Origin: Tetrastigma voinierianum
Lineage: Eukaryota; Streptophyta; Magnoliopsida; Vitales; Vitaceae
Assembly (NCBI GenBank): GCA_016808115.1
Contig: JAEQBH010002954.1
Span: 62,001 to 126,000, forward strand
Length of the DNA: 64,000 nucleotides
Reading direction: 5' to 3'
The notes under the pieces are model-generated. The model was given only the letters and a program-made list of their open reading frames with translations. It did not search any database and was not told the DNA's origin. Numbering within the stretch: position 1 is the first letter of the stretch; the number at the start of each line of letters is the position of its first letter. Positions 1 through 12,032 of this stretch are shown one piece after another. A program made the position numbers and the translations under genes.

Positions 1-810
1 AATTTTAATATTAAATTCATTTTAGTTCGAATAATTTAATATGCCTCGTATTTCTATGGTTTTTTTTGGAAGATTCCTTTGGTGACAACCAAGATTTGTG
101 TGCCATTAGGCGCTGGTCGATTCTTGACAACACCTGCACCTTCCATTCTTTTTCTAATCCCGAGCAAAGTCGAGTTCCCTAGGGCTTATTCTTCAAGTTG
201 ACATTTTGGTTGTATGTGCGGATTTATGGTGCATTAGATGTGTTTGGAAAGAGTCATGTCATGCATGGTGAATTTTTCATGTTTGAATTTTGTGTGGGAT
301 CGATTACCTCTAAGGTACGTAGTGATATACTTAAACGTATGGAGAAGAATGACTTATGTTCATATTTACATTGAGGGTGCATGACAGGTTTTGAAAAGCA
401 TGGTTGTGAAGCTGGGATCAATGACAGAACATATATTACTTGCATTAACTACATGCAAAAATACCCTACCTTATATGAACCAATGTTAAGACATATGGCA
501 TATTTGTATGACTAAATTTAGATAGAGTTGTTGCTGGAAAGATGAATGAAAGAGATGGATGCTACCCAATGCTTTATTGAACATACAATCTCATATCTCA
601 ATCTTGATTTGCCTTTTTACTAATTCCGTGTTGATCATGTTGCAATGTCAACTAGGATTAGAGACATTGTCATCTGAGCCACTTTGATGGGAATTGATTC
701 CGGTTCTGTGTCAATTATTTTTTTTTTCTTTTCAGTTTCCATTTATAATTTCATATGAAATATTATTTAACATATGGTTTTCATTGACTATGTGTGTTTA
801 TATATGGGTT

Positions 811-860
811 CACTAGCTACAACAAAAAAGACCTTTAATAACGGTTTCTCAATCTAAAGG
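811..860 (+). mobile_element. Possible relic end of a CACTA (En/Spm) transposon
   Basis: The stretch begins CACTAGCTACAACAAAAAAG and continues with a pyrimidine-rich 'acctttaataacgg' segment. Plant CACTA elements and their short derivatives typically end in CACTACAA followed by an A-run and a similar ACGG-containing subterminal sequence. I did not find the matching inverted end nearby, so this is a one-ended relic or a chance match. Confidence 0.35.
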
Positions 861-1865
861 AAAGGTATATATGTTAAGATAGGTAAATGTTCATATATAT
901 TTATCACATCTTTCAGGTACTGTGAAGTCTTAAGCTACCTTGACATATACATATATAAAGGTTACTTGATTTTTTTTCATGTTTACATTAAATTTCACAC
1001 TCAATAAAGTTTGAGCCAAACTGTTAGCCAAAACAACTTATGAAAAGTTTAATACTTTCGATTGATGCACACATTAAACTTGGACTGACGAATAATTAAG
1101 AGCCCCAACTACACTCGTAAAAGTCTGTAAAGCAGTTACATCCCTAGGGTATGGAAATTTCATTGCAACCCATTTGTTAATTGATGGAGAGTGAAGGTGA
1201 GGAAACGCAGTATCTGGCAATAATTCTGTAGATAGATGCTTGGTGGAGAAATCCACCTTGTCAAGGTTCTTGAATTTGACCAGATGAAGATGTCTCTTGA
1301 ATTTTCAGGGAAGTACTATGTTGGGGAATCTCCTCATCATTAGACATCTAAAAGAAAACAAACATTTCTCATTAGATGAATTCAGAGCGAGTAACCCTAA
1401 TTTATGCTTACTCCAAAGCGACACTAGTAGATTCAACTTGTAATAATTAAACATCGAAATATTTGTAACCCAAATTCTTCTATTCCAAAACACAAACCAT
1501 CAACAACATTTATGTTACATGTACAACCAAGCAGTAAATAAATTAAATTATTTAATTAATACTAATAATACATTAGTAAATAAATATTAATCTCAAAGCC
1601 AAACAACAAGTGAAACTCATTGAGTCATTTATTCAATTCTCTTATAAATTGAGCACAAGTGAAATGTCCTAAACCCATATCTTAAATAGATCATTTTGAG
1701 GTAGAGATATTGGGAAGGCATGTATAAGCATAGTTGGTTATGTCCAAGAACTACTACATTAGACTTTACCCATTGAGATGATTAGGGAACAAAGTATTTA
1801 TTGAATCCTTAAAAAAAAGTAGATCTCTTCAAATAGCTTTCTAATGGAGTAAGGTTCTCATACAC

Positions 1866-1867
<2 letters not shown>

Positions 1868-1953
<86 letters not shown>
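1868..1953. repeat. (AT)n microsatellite
   Basis: About 85 bases of almost pure AT dinucleotide repeat with one phase shift near 1914. It lies in non-coding DNA and is likely length-variable. Confidence 0.95.
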
Positions 1954-1954
<1 letters not shown>

Positions 1955-3622
1955 CGACAACTACCTATCTTTACTAACTACCTCACCAATAGTTGCACCG
2001 ACATCCTTAAAATTCTCTTCACTTTTTGGCATGGTTTTGGAGCATATTTCATCAGCTTCCGGATGGAATGATTTTTTAACGATTTATTTGATTGAAAGCG
2101 GTTGAAGACATTCATGTGACAACTAGGCAGTGGGTCCCCATGAAGAAGGAATGACTGAAACGGCAACTAAGAAATCAAAATATATACTTGACTTTATTTC
2201 CATAAAAATGCACATGTTATCTCAACTCATTAAAAATACAAAAAAGAAAGCTAAAAGGTCATTTATGTTAGAAATAAAAAATAGAAAAAGGAAAACATGG
2301 AAAAGAACATTACAAGTGAAATGTAGAATGAGGTTATAGAATGAGCATTCTAATTTTCACTTGTAAGAGACCATCACAAAAGTAAAAGCATATAATGTAG
2401 TGCCTTTAAAAAAAATATTGATGATTTCCCCTTTAGTCTAATGAGTAATATGTTCTATTTAGTGTATCATATAAAAAAAGATAATATCAATGTATCAGAA
2501 ATCTAATACGGATGGGATATATAACTTAAATGGAGTTACTACATCAAGTACAACCACTCCCAAAAAATCATAATATTTGTTTGATTTATGAGCTTAAGAA
2601 ACAATTCTTTGTCACTTTCACTACCATTTCAAGTGTCACCTCTATGTTTTCTTAATTATCTAGTCCGAAGAATTAATAATGGCGTATTCCTTGAGAGTAC
2701 TATTGTAATTCTCATCACTATCTATGGCTCGGCCGCATTGAACCATATTCAAGGAGGTTAAACTTATATATGCTACCCAACTGAACCACTGTCGAGAGAC
2801 ATGTTCTTATGCCCAAAAATTTTTAAATACCAAGGGACTCTTTCAAAACGAAACCGTTCCTACCATGGTTTTAAGAAGACATGAAGATAAATGAAATCAA
2901 TCTATAAAAATGTAAAGTATTTATTTACCATTTCCCCCTCAAATGACCATGTTCATACTAATATTTTAGCAAATAAAACCTTTATAAAAATATCCGTATA
3001 ACTAATATTTCCGATATATAAATTCCTTGCGTTACACATTTTTGTTCGTTATCTTTTATTCTCCCTCTGTTATGAAATTCTAAATCCATTTGACTAAAAG
3101 ACACTTCAATCCCAACCCAACTTCGAAAAGATGATTGAAGGTAAAGGTTTTTTAAATTATCACAAATTTCCAACTAAATATCATCTTAGTATTCAATACT
3201 GTGACTAAACCGCCTCATAAAAGCTTCAAAATGAGCCTTTAAATAACCGTTCAAAATGTTAAGCCAATGCTAGCATATGTACATGGATCTTAATCCAATA
3301 TTCCAATCCTCTATTTTTCCTTGAGCTAATATCATATAGTAGACTTAGAACCTTAGATTTTGCAAAATCTTCACCGGAGGAAGTGATAGGATTGCCCTTC
3401 AACATCCTATGCAACCCAGACTTAATGAATAATTTTTTTAGGGGGGAGCATGTACCCTTAGACACACATTGGGTCCGCCATTGGATGCCAAAGATGAATT
3501 TGATAATTAACATTATTAACTTGCAAAAAAATTTATAATACTTTTAAATGTAAGTACAACATAGTGATTTGCATCTTAACAGCACAATACATTCTTCTAC
3601 TCTTTCTCCACGTACTCAGTGG

Positions 3623-6195
3623 TGGCACCCCGGCTTAGGGTCTCATCGACAACCTATCAACTTGAGGAAGTCTATGGAAATTAGGTATCCCGATATTGCA
3701 CTCACATGTCTCATATATCGAGCTCATCCTCGCATATTTAATTCATAAATACACAACATATCTTCATACACTTCGTATACAAAATGTGAGAGTTATAGGA
3801 CCTGCAAACATATGAGTACTGAATATCGTACATTAGAACCAAATGTTGTTCCAATATACAAAACAAGAAATGTATTACAAGTAACAATCCTCATACATAT
3901 ACAAAAATAAGTCAAGGCCACAACCCGACCCTCTTCTCAACTGTCGGCCTTTAGGGAGCGCCGTTTGCCTGCTCGTGTACCTAAAAGGGGGTCCCACGAT
4001 GGGGTGAGCTATGCTCAGTATAAACAAAACCTACCACGGCTACTCCCTACCTAGGTGCACATGCAAATGATCATTCCACAATCACACAAACAACAAAATC
4101 CATGCAGACATGTTGTCCTATCATGGAAAAAAAACTACATGCATGTATGAGATGACACTCTACATGCCCCATGTCACGGGTCAACCTTCGACCCATCACC
4201 CAATGCAAGTGCTAATGAGAAATCAATACCGAGTCAATCCCAACTCCCATCACACAACCTGTAGTATATGATATATTTATTTAATCATTTCGTGTCTTTT
4301 TAGGCGGCCTGCTTTCAGGTCACCACGGTCTCTTACACCTCAGATGTTACCGGGCTTTCACCCAAAGGATCTGACTGTCTGGCAGTTTCGGGCTTTTCAC
4401 TTGAGGTGTCTATCCCTACTTACTACTTTAGACACATATTAGTTTTCCATTTTCATTTAACTGCGTAGTGACTCAAGTGGATTCGATCCGACTCCTAGCC
4501 CACACAATTCAGCTGACATGTTTTCAAATCGATTACCATATTTTCTTCTTTTGTAATCTGGGTAATTCTCGTACACCAATGAAATACTTTCGAACTCACT
4601 TAAACTCATATGATAATGTGAAGACCTCTATGGACATTTACCTTACACTAGATGTATACCATGAACCCTACGTCTAATGCACAATAGTTCATATATTGAC
4701 TCATTGATATCAGTCATTGTTGTGATCTCTTCAAACTCCACTCACTTAATTCAATACATAATGCAAGCATACATCCCATAACTCCTAACATAAATTAGGC
4801 AAATATAGGTCATGGGTCGTGTCTCAAAGCTGGGACATAGCACCTCAGGTCCTACCACAAAAGAAAAAGAAAAAACAACATGCAAAACATGTATGTTCAA
4901 GCTTTAACTTATATAACTTCATTGTTTGGAACACCTGATAGCAGTCATCATGCCATCTCTTAGCTTGAGATGCACTTTATTCCACAAATTCACAATGCCT
5001 TAAGATTCAAGCTTCATGCCACCATAACTAAGAATAGAAATTAACCCCAAACATCACAATATCCATTATTTAAAAATCATCTAAAAGCAAGGAGAAATAG
5101 TTTTGGAAACACTGTTTTTAACATGGCTACTCAGTTTTCAAACAAGACCAGAAACTGCTTGAACATAGTTCCCCTTTGAATGCATTTCTAAGTCAAAAGG
5201 AGTCAAAAATTAGATAGACCTATTTTCATGAGATATGTTCTCATATAAGTTTAGTTTACTCATAAATTAGAATCATTCCATTCTGATGTGTGATAGCCAA
5301 GTTACGGCCAAAACATAATCATGGGATCTCAACACAGCACAGGAAAAATGCCTAAACCTAGCTCCACTTTGAATGCATTTATGAGTAAAAAGAAGTCGGA
5401 AATTGAATAGACCTATTTCAAGGAGATATGTTCTCCTCTAAGTCTAGTTTACCAAACAACTAGAATCACTCAATTCGGATGAGGTATGTACGTTATGGCC
5501 AAAACTTTAGTCAAAGGTCGAAGGAAAAAAACTGACGGCATACCCTAAACACAGCATTTACCACTTATACACGAAATCTCCTCCAGTGAGGGGTCTGACC
5601 AAACTCAACCAATACAATTTTCATGGCCCTAAGAAAGTAAAATAACCAAATAGGAAAAGTCTCTACCTCTTGTAGTGTGTGGGATCAAGTCCTTGATCCT
5701 TTAACGTTGCAACAATGAAGGTCTTTTAGCTTTTCCTCATCCTCTTCCTTCCTTCCTTCCTTCCTTCCTTTCTTCCCTTCTTCTCCTTGGTGCTTTTTCT
5801 CCTGGTTCTCCTCCCTCTCATGGCTCTGTAGTTGATCCTATTCCTCACAATGCTTGATTCATTCGAATAAAAACCACCTAAAACTGAACATGTTCATAAA
5901 CATGTGACACATAGCTTAAGTTAAGGGCATGTCACTCTGTGCCAAGAGCTTTCATCCCAATATAATGCATGCATTCACAAGGGCATCACACTTGGCCACT
6001 CAAGTTCCAAGTGTCCTCAATTTTGGTGCCTCGTGGCATGCACTCTCATTCTACATGTCACCCCGTGATCGGCTCGTCGAACCTCAAATTGCATGAAAAA
6101 CCGATTGTCTTGAGTTCCATTGTCTGAGTCCGTCTGGTTCAACTAGATTTTTGCAAGATGATTCCTAAAACGCTGAAGCAGTCATTTAAAACATG
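3623..6195 (-). repeat. Element F 3' LTR
   Basis: This segment starts TGGCACCCC and matches 12033-14560 over most of its length, for example the shared block 'ctatggaaatt.ggtatcccgat' near 3672 and 12086, and the CACGTGGCATGCACTCTC-like block near 6030 and 14405. It contains a (TTCC)n run at about 5744-5771. Its right end loses similarity about 20-30 bases after 'gatgattcc' at 6160 and reaches AAAACA at 6195, where integrase sequence begins. Confidence 0.75.
5744..5771. repeat. (TTCC)n microsatellite inside the F 3' LTR
   Basis: About six to seven tandem CCTT/TTCC units inside a pyrimidine-rich part of the LTR. The other F LTR near 14110-14150 has a pyrimidine-rich stretch in the corresponding place but not the clean tetranucleotide array. 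Confidence 0.85.
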
Positions 6196-6199
6196 TGAC

Positions 6200-7016
6200 T
6201 GAAAAAGCACCTTCCTCATCAACAGAGGGGATGGTTGGCGACGCCGCGATTGTCCTCCTCTCCGGTAGCCTCCTCGACTCCTCGGTGCTGCGCGATGGCT
6301 TCATAACCCTCATTCTTTTGCATGAGCCACCTGACTTTTGGCTATCGCGATCTTATGCTGGTCCCTCCTCCCGAAGGTCCATCGACATCAACAACAAGCT
6401 CGCCACAATCCACCTGAGGTTGGATCTTCCGGGTGTACTTAGGGCTGTAAGGCGTGAAATGCCTCATGAACACTCACGATAAGCTTCGGTGACAATGCTA
6501 GCCGTGCCTTCCTCTCGACTACCTCGAGGGGAAGGGTCCCGATGTACCTCGTGACGGCTTCCCTTGCTTGCCGGTTTGATCCGCTCATCTCTTAGGCAAC
6601 GACTTTAAAGAATAAAGTCTGCGCCTCGAACTATAGGGTGGGTGGAGTGGGTATATAAACGCAGCTCTTAAATGGGGCGCACGGTGGTAAGGAGCGGCTT
6701 GGGATCATACCCACCTTGCCGAAGGTGTGCGTAATCAGAGATGTTGAGTGGAGCTCTCTCCGCCCTCTGTCGACATGCGGGTGATCGCCTCCCATAGAGG
6801 CCTAATGGGATGCCATCGTATGCTAGCTTCAATAACTATTGTTGTGAGCGTACTCTACGAGGGTAAGTGCTCATCATTACCCTTAAGATCCGGACATGCT
6901 CCCAGGCATGTCCTCCGTACAACCCAGTACTATCTCAATTTCGCACAGCCTCTGAGGAATTCCTCAGTGTAGAGGGTCATCCACTTTGGCCCGAAAAATG
7001 TACCAGCTTGGTGGTA
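6200..7016 (-). pseudogene. Element F integrase C-terminal part (broken)
   Basis: Read on the minus strand, this GC-richer block matches the end of a gypsy integrase. Around 6960-6800 it parallels the integrase region at 59190-59360 (shared words 'gacatgc.tg', 'ggatcttaagggta', 'gcacttaccct'). Around 6560-6390 it has the RYIGPF-type GPF/Y signature, followed by a VHE-FH-type motif and a diverged polyprotein tail. Several frameshifts and stops interrupt it. The upstream integrase core lies on the far side of the inserted LTR, at 8512 and above. Confidence 0.65.
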
Positions 7017-8511
7017 TGTGGCACCCCAACCCAGGGGTCATTAAGCGATCGTCGACTCGTGGATACATGTAGTCGTGAGGTGTCCTAATCGAGCGGTGTC
7101 ACCTCTTTGATCAACCGTGAAAGCGCCGTAGTTCATACGACTCATCAATCATAAAATAATAACTATAACGATAATTTCAGGTTCAACTACCTTTCGCATG
7201 AATATAATATTCTGTTACAAATATATAAATCAAAATCATATCGACTTTCTTCTAGTATCAAGTGAAATAATCTGACTCCTGTACTAGTCCGTGAGATAAT
7301 GCAAATGATTGATTCTCCCTCTGAGGGCTACTCCCGTTTAAAATGCACATGCAATGCTTTTATCTGACATCCACATTCCATACAGATTTACAATTCATAC
7401 ATGGAATGATCTCTATCATCATGAGAAATACTTTTATACTGCCATACCAAAGTCCTTTCGTAGACTCCTCACACATGCCTAGCCACTTCAAATACAATGA
7501 TACGTCATTAGATTTTCTGTGACACCCATATATGACCTTTGTCGGCTCACCAGCCTGATACAATTTTCAATGGGTAACTAATCCTTAGTCAATCCTGGCT
7601 CCTATCACTCAACTCTAGGTCTAAGTGATAAACATGACCGTGTGTTTTCTTTTGGGCAACAAAACTTTTTGGCTTACCCCTCTGGTCTCTTACACCCAGA
7701 GCTTTCGGACTGACAGCGGGTCTCGCCTGAGTTCAGGCACACACCAGGGTTAACGACCCTTTGTTAGCCGCTGACACGCGTTAATTCTTATTTCTTTTAT
7801 GTTTTGAACCATGAGTCGTTTATTGGACGTCGTCCAAAATAGGAGCTCAGCACGCATTCTGAATGGTGAACAACCATCTTAGTGCACACCCTGATAGCGC
7901 GATGCTTTGTGCACATGAATGCAATGGTGCCAATTCATATATTCAATTCAAATGATTCCTACACAATTATATTTCATATAATTCAAACAATTATGTTAAC
8001 ACATCAATTTAGCATGCATCCACAATCTCATTCTCCACACATCAAACATTATATTAATATCAAGCAATAACATGCAAGCAATTTCACATGGACAATTTCA
8101 GTCCAAAATCAGTTATGGACTGTTTTAAACAATCAAAATCCAGTCGTGGAGTGTCCAAGGACAGTCATTCTAAGTGACCACCTTAGATTACACCTTATCC
8201 CTTATCCATCTACTTTGGATTTTTATCCAATGACATGATGCCACATGTCTCCTATGGCCCACACTTGAGCTCAATGTTTCACTCATCCTACACTTGACAC
8301 ATGGCACACTATGAGCCACTAATCTCAGACCAAGTGTCGTCTTGCTACCGGTCTCAGCGTGTAATTATATTGTCTCCTGATAATCATCATGTTATTTGTG
8401 ATTTCTTGATGGAGTCCGTTTCATCATCCAATATCTAGAAAAATTCAGGAATTTGATCGAAATTACCGTTTTCCTCTTTTTCAAAAAAATTGAATTTTCT
8501 CGGGTTTTATA
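7017..8511 (-). mobile_element. Single LTR of another gypsy family inserted in element F integrase
   Basis: The segment begins TGTGGCACCCCAACCC and ends TTTTCTCGGGTTTTATA, the same kind of ends as the LTR at 18358-20207 (TGTGACACCCC ... CTCGGGTCTTACA). About 1.5 kb long with no coding content, it splits the F integrase between the core motif (8512-8586) and the C-terminal part. A solo LTR left by recombination is the simplest reading. The last CA has become TA, and I could not identify a clear 5-base target duplication. Confidence 0.65.
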
Positions 8512-9253
8512 GAGTTGGTCCATTAAAACCCACATCGCATCATGCTTCCGCGATGCCCGTGATAAGTGAGTCACAAATTCCAGCATGATGTGCTCCCACT
8601 TCCACTCTGCTATCTCTAATGGCTGGAGTAGCCCTGCTGGCCTCTGGTATATCGAAGATTACCATCTGTGTGGATGACCCGGCCCTTGTCGGTTTTACTG
8701 GCCTTTCGATCCTGATGGACCACTAGCTCGATCCCACTTGCCCCTAGGATACTATCACTCTGCTCAATAGAGATGGTGTAGCCAAACTAGACTCAAAGGT
8801 GCCTTGGAGCGCTTCTCATGCGTCTTTGTAGTTTGAATTGCCATGTCTCGGCGCTCACCATATAAGTAGTGGAGCGAATCTTAGAGGCGAGACTCTGTTT
8901 GCCAACTCCATGTCATGCGTGGGGTAATTCTGCTCGTGATTCTTCAACTGTCGAGAATTATAAGCCATAACTTTCCCATACTACATCAGAACACATCCCA
9001 ATAAATCCTTCGGTGCATCACAGTACATTGTGTACCTCTGTCCCCTTTCCGGGACTATTAGAATAGAAGCTTAAGTAAGCTTCCTCTTCAATTCCTAGAA
9101 CGCTCGCTCACATGAGTCATCCCTACAGAAACTTGACCTCCTTCTGGGTTAATCTCATGAAACGCTGCTAGTTGGGAGAAATCTCCCATAAACCTCACGT
9201 ATGCCTGAATCCTAAGAAACTACGTATCTCGAAGAATGACTTAGTCTCTCAAC
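8512..9253 (-). pseudogene. Element F RNase H and start of integrase (broken)
   Basis: On the minus strand, about 9030-8875 encodes an RNase H-like segment with YCDA, then GCVLM, then a SRQLKNHEQNYPTHDMELA stretch, which is typical of gypsy RNase H. Closer to 8586-8512 the frame reads EFVTHL...WVLMDQL, the beginning of a gypsy integrase core, cut off by the inserted LTR. Multiple stops separate the pieces. It continues from the reverse transcriptase to its right and was part of one Pol polyprotein. Confidence 0.75.
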
Positions 9254-10130
9254 TCATACATAACCTCTGACCTTCCCGGGGTCCCAGCACGACACAGGCG
9301 ACACCACATGTCCCAAGAAACCCACCTTAGTAAGCCAAAACTCGCATTTACTGAACTTGGCATACAACTGATGATCCCTCAAAAGTTGTGGTACGATTCT
9401 CAAGTGATCCTCATGCTCCACCTCGGACTGGGAGTAGATCAGGATGTCATCAACGAATACCATAACAAAATGATCTAAATAGGGCTGGAACATCCTATTC
9501 AAGAGATTTATGAATGTTGTCGTTGCATTCGTCAATCCAGTCATCACATAAGCTCAAAGTACCCATCGCGTCTGACATTTGTCTTAAGGATGTCTGCCTC
9601 CTGCTCTCATGTAATGAGTGCCTTAGGTCATGACGTCTATCTTGGGAGTGGGCTGCCCCCCTCAAGCGGTCAAACAGGTCATCAATCCTCTGCAGTGGAT
9701 ATCGATTCTTTATCGTAACCCTGTTCAACTATCTATAATCGATTCACAATCATAGGGTCTTATCCTTCTTATTCGCAAATAGAATAAGAGCGCCTCATGC
9801 TGAAATGCTCGGTCTAATGAAACCCTTGCCCAATAACTCCTGTATCTGGACCTTGACCTCCTGCAACTCTACCGGCACCATCCTATGTGGAGTAATAGAA
9901 ATAGGCGACATACCTGGATGCAACTCAATGCAGAAGTCTACATCCCTTGATAGAGGTAATCTCGGTAGCTCGTCCGGAAAAACAACCTCGTACTCACTAA
10001 CCACCCGAGGTAGACTCATGTCCTGTCTTACCTCGTCCTCCAAGGTAAGGCTAGCCAGCCAAACCATCAACTTCCCGTGCCATCGTGACTCGTACACAAT
10101 ATGAGGTGAAGCATTGCTCCTATTCCTCTA
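9254..10130 (-). pseudogene. Element F reverse transcriptase (broken)
   Basis: Minus-strand frames encode the N-terminal RT linker (VFPDELPRLPL...HRMVPVELQEVKVQ, about 9800-9990), a KNRYPLQRIDDLFD block near 9700, and the palm motif FVDDILIYS at about 9430-9457 followed by FSKCEFW...GFLGHVVS. The catalytic aspartate pair of the FVDD box is still present, but at least three frameshifts or stops separate the blocks, so no enzyme could be made. The role in an intact element would be copying genomic RNA into cDNA. Confidence 0.85.
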
Positions 10131-10320
10131 AAACACAACACGAGTATCATCTAGTGTGTAGGCGGTAACTCTCATACGGTCATAATCTATGATAACCTGA
10201 TGTGCCATCAACATGTCCATCCTAAGGATGACCTCGAACTCTGACATGTCCATGACCCAGAGTCAACGTGAGTAGAATTCAAAGAAAGTCTAACTGCATC
10301 CCTTGCATATCCGATCAATT
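10131..10320 (-). pseudogene. Element F protease C-terminal part (broken)
   Basis: On the minus strand near 10260-10170 the frame encodes a segment of the type M-S-[DE]-F-[DE]-V-I-L-x-M-D followed by LMAHQVIIDY. This is the conserved C-terminal part of gypsy aspartic proteases (usually DFDVILGMDWL). I did not locate the D-S/T-G catalytic motif upstream, so the N-terminal half is either degraded beyond recognition or deleted. Confidence 0.65.
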
Positions 10321-10639
10321 CTCTCCCTAGTCTTCCCTAGAGGAGAACTCATATGCAGTGGTTCATCTAAGGTCTCAACCTCTAAGCCCAATACTCTCAC
10401 CTGAGAATGCGTAATAAGGAATCACGATGCACTGATTCAAATACCCTTGCCCTGGCGAAAGAGTAGAAATGTACATTAAATCATTGAATGATCTGGCACG
10501 CCTCGGTCTGAAGTAACGACGCCGAACAAGCCATGATTCCCGAGTCTCGGCTTTGTACACTCTTGCCGCATCATTCTCGACCCTTCTCGGCCCCTTTGGC
10601 CCGTCGTGAAACACTGATGCTTTCGTGCACACCACGAAG

Positions 10640-11580
10640 GTGATGCTGTTCCACGGCCCATCTTTGGTAAGAGGAACATCTTTGAGTCATCTCATGTCAG
10701 TGATCGGGGCCTTGGTATCCCACGATCCACGAAACCCTGTATCTGAATAGTTCCGCCTCATGTCGTAGGTGGAGTGGAAACATGTCATTTGCCTAGTCTA
10801 TTTGGTAGCTAGACAGGGCTTTGGCAAATGTTGGCCCTGCATTACAATTCCTCTTGGAACATAAGTCTAGCTTCGAGCTTGAAAAAAGCTTGGCTCCCCT
10901 CTTATTATCTTTGGCGCAGCCTCTCGGATGTGCAATTAATCTACATCGCTCAATGATCAAGGCTGCACTGACCATCGAGTCCATATCCTGTATGTTATGC
11001 CCTACAATCTTGCCTCGGATGGACAACTTCAGGCCATCCTCGAACTTCTTTACCTTGACAGCGTCATTGGCCACATAATCATCCCCAAAATGTGCCAACT
11101 CTGTGAATCTTGCTACGTAGTCGAGTATAGTCATCATCCCCTGTCTCAGCCGAAGGAACTCCCGGGCCTTCGCATGTCTAGCATAAGTTAGAAAGTACTT
11201 CCCCATGAACAACCTGCGAAAATCAACCCATGTCATAGTCTCCAAGTCCCTGGAAGTCGTGATCCAATCCCACTCATGCGGGACTCACCCTGGTCGAATG
11301 AAGCCCGGCGTGAATCGATGGTATCGGTGATCTTCGCAGCGAGAATCCTCTGTGCGGGCCAATGGTCGGATACCATCCCACTTGTCCATGAGTCGGAGGA
11401 TGATGTGCCTTGAACCTACAGGAATTCTTTTGGCACCTCGCACCTCTAGGCTGCATTAGCCTGTGTAGTAGTGGCTATCGCAGCACCCATGTCCTCTATG
11501 AAGGCTTGCTAATAAAAAATAGGTAGCGGTCGACCATCACCTCGTGGACGACCTCTACGCCCCCATCCTCTACTTGCCAT
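10640..11580 (-). pseudogene. Element F gag (broken)
   Basis: The likely gag start is the minus-strand ATG at 11580, followed by a basic R/G-rich N terminus (MASRGWGRRGRPRG). The best conserved part is 11245-10930, with W-x-x-F-R-x-L-F-x-x-K-Y-F, REFLRLRQG, FTELAHFGDDYV and KFEDGLKLSIRGKI. This is a retrotransposon gag (capsid) domain. The same domain appears on the plus strand at 20690-21180. A frameshift near 11280 separates the N terminus from the capsid part. No zinc knuckle was found. Confidence 0.8.
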
Positions 11581-12016
11581 TTACACAAGTCAAATAGTAA
11601 GTTTAGAATCATTTTTGTGCCCTACTGTTAGCGCACATGCCAACCAATAATAGACCTAATATCCCGAACCATCCATTCTTTTCCCGAACTCCTAAGGTTA
11701 CGTTTCGACCACAATTCGCATTTCCTATATACATCCTACCACGTATATAATTGAGTGATTTAGCAACACCTGATGCGCACATTCAATCAAGCATACAAGA
11801 AAACACTGAATGCATCTTGTGATCTAATCATTCAGCGGACTCACGGGTAACCTCCTACATGAACCTTATGCCAAACTATGATGCGGATATCATATTCAGG
11901 GCACTAGGTTACTCCTAACTCAAGCGTCAGTACCCGACCATACCAAGGCGTGATGCTCACACACATTATGACATGTCCAAAACCCATGCCCCAGGAGCTA
12001 AGGTGTTCATATACCT
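11581..12016 (-). other. Element F untranslated leader
   Basis: Non-coding segment between the primer-binding-site relic and the gag start of element F. No motif was recognised. Confidence 0.4.
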
Positions 12017-12032
12017 AAGCTTTGATACGAAT
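12017..12032 (-). other. Element F primer-binding-site relic
   Basis: The plus strand reads AAGCTTTGATACGAA, close to AAGCTCTGATACCA, the reverse complement of the initiator-tRNA(Met) site TGGTATCAGAGCTT. It lies directly inside the right LTR, which fixes element F as minus-strand. Confidence 0.55.

Larger units (their letters stand above)
1..3622. other. AT-rich intergenic stretch, no gene recognised
   Basis: No open reading frame here exceeds about 85 codons and none resembles a known protein. Stop codons are frequent in all frames and base composition is strongly AT-rich. The only structures I can point to are a possible CACTA-type transposon end near 811, the long (AT)n tract near 1870, and short A/T runs. 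It may hold old unrecognisable transposon remnants. Confidence 0.6.

Noticed and set aside
3430..3490. Sequence resembling a plant repeat ('gggtccgccattgg' next to 'aggggggagcatg')
   Set aside because: It vaguely recalls a common plant transposon end, but I could not connect it to a defined element or a second copy in the window.
6195..7088. Overlapping plus-strand frames of 73-95 codons looking like a GC-rich gene
   Set aside because: The minus strand aligns with a gypsy integrase tail (GPF/Y and following motifs), so the plus-strand frames are shadows.
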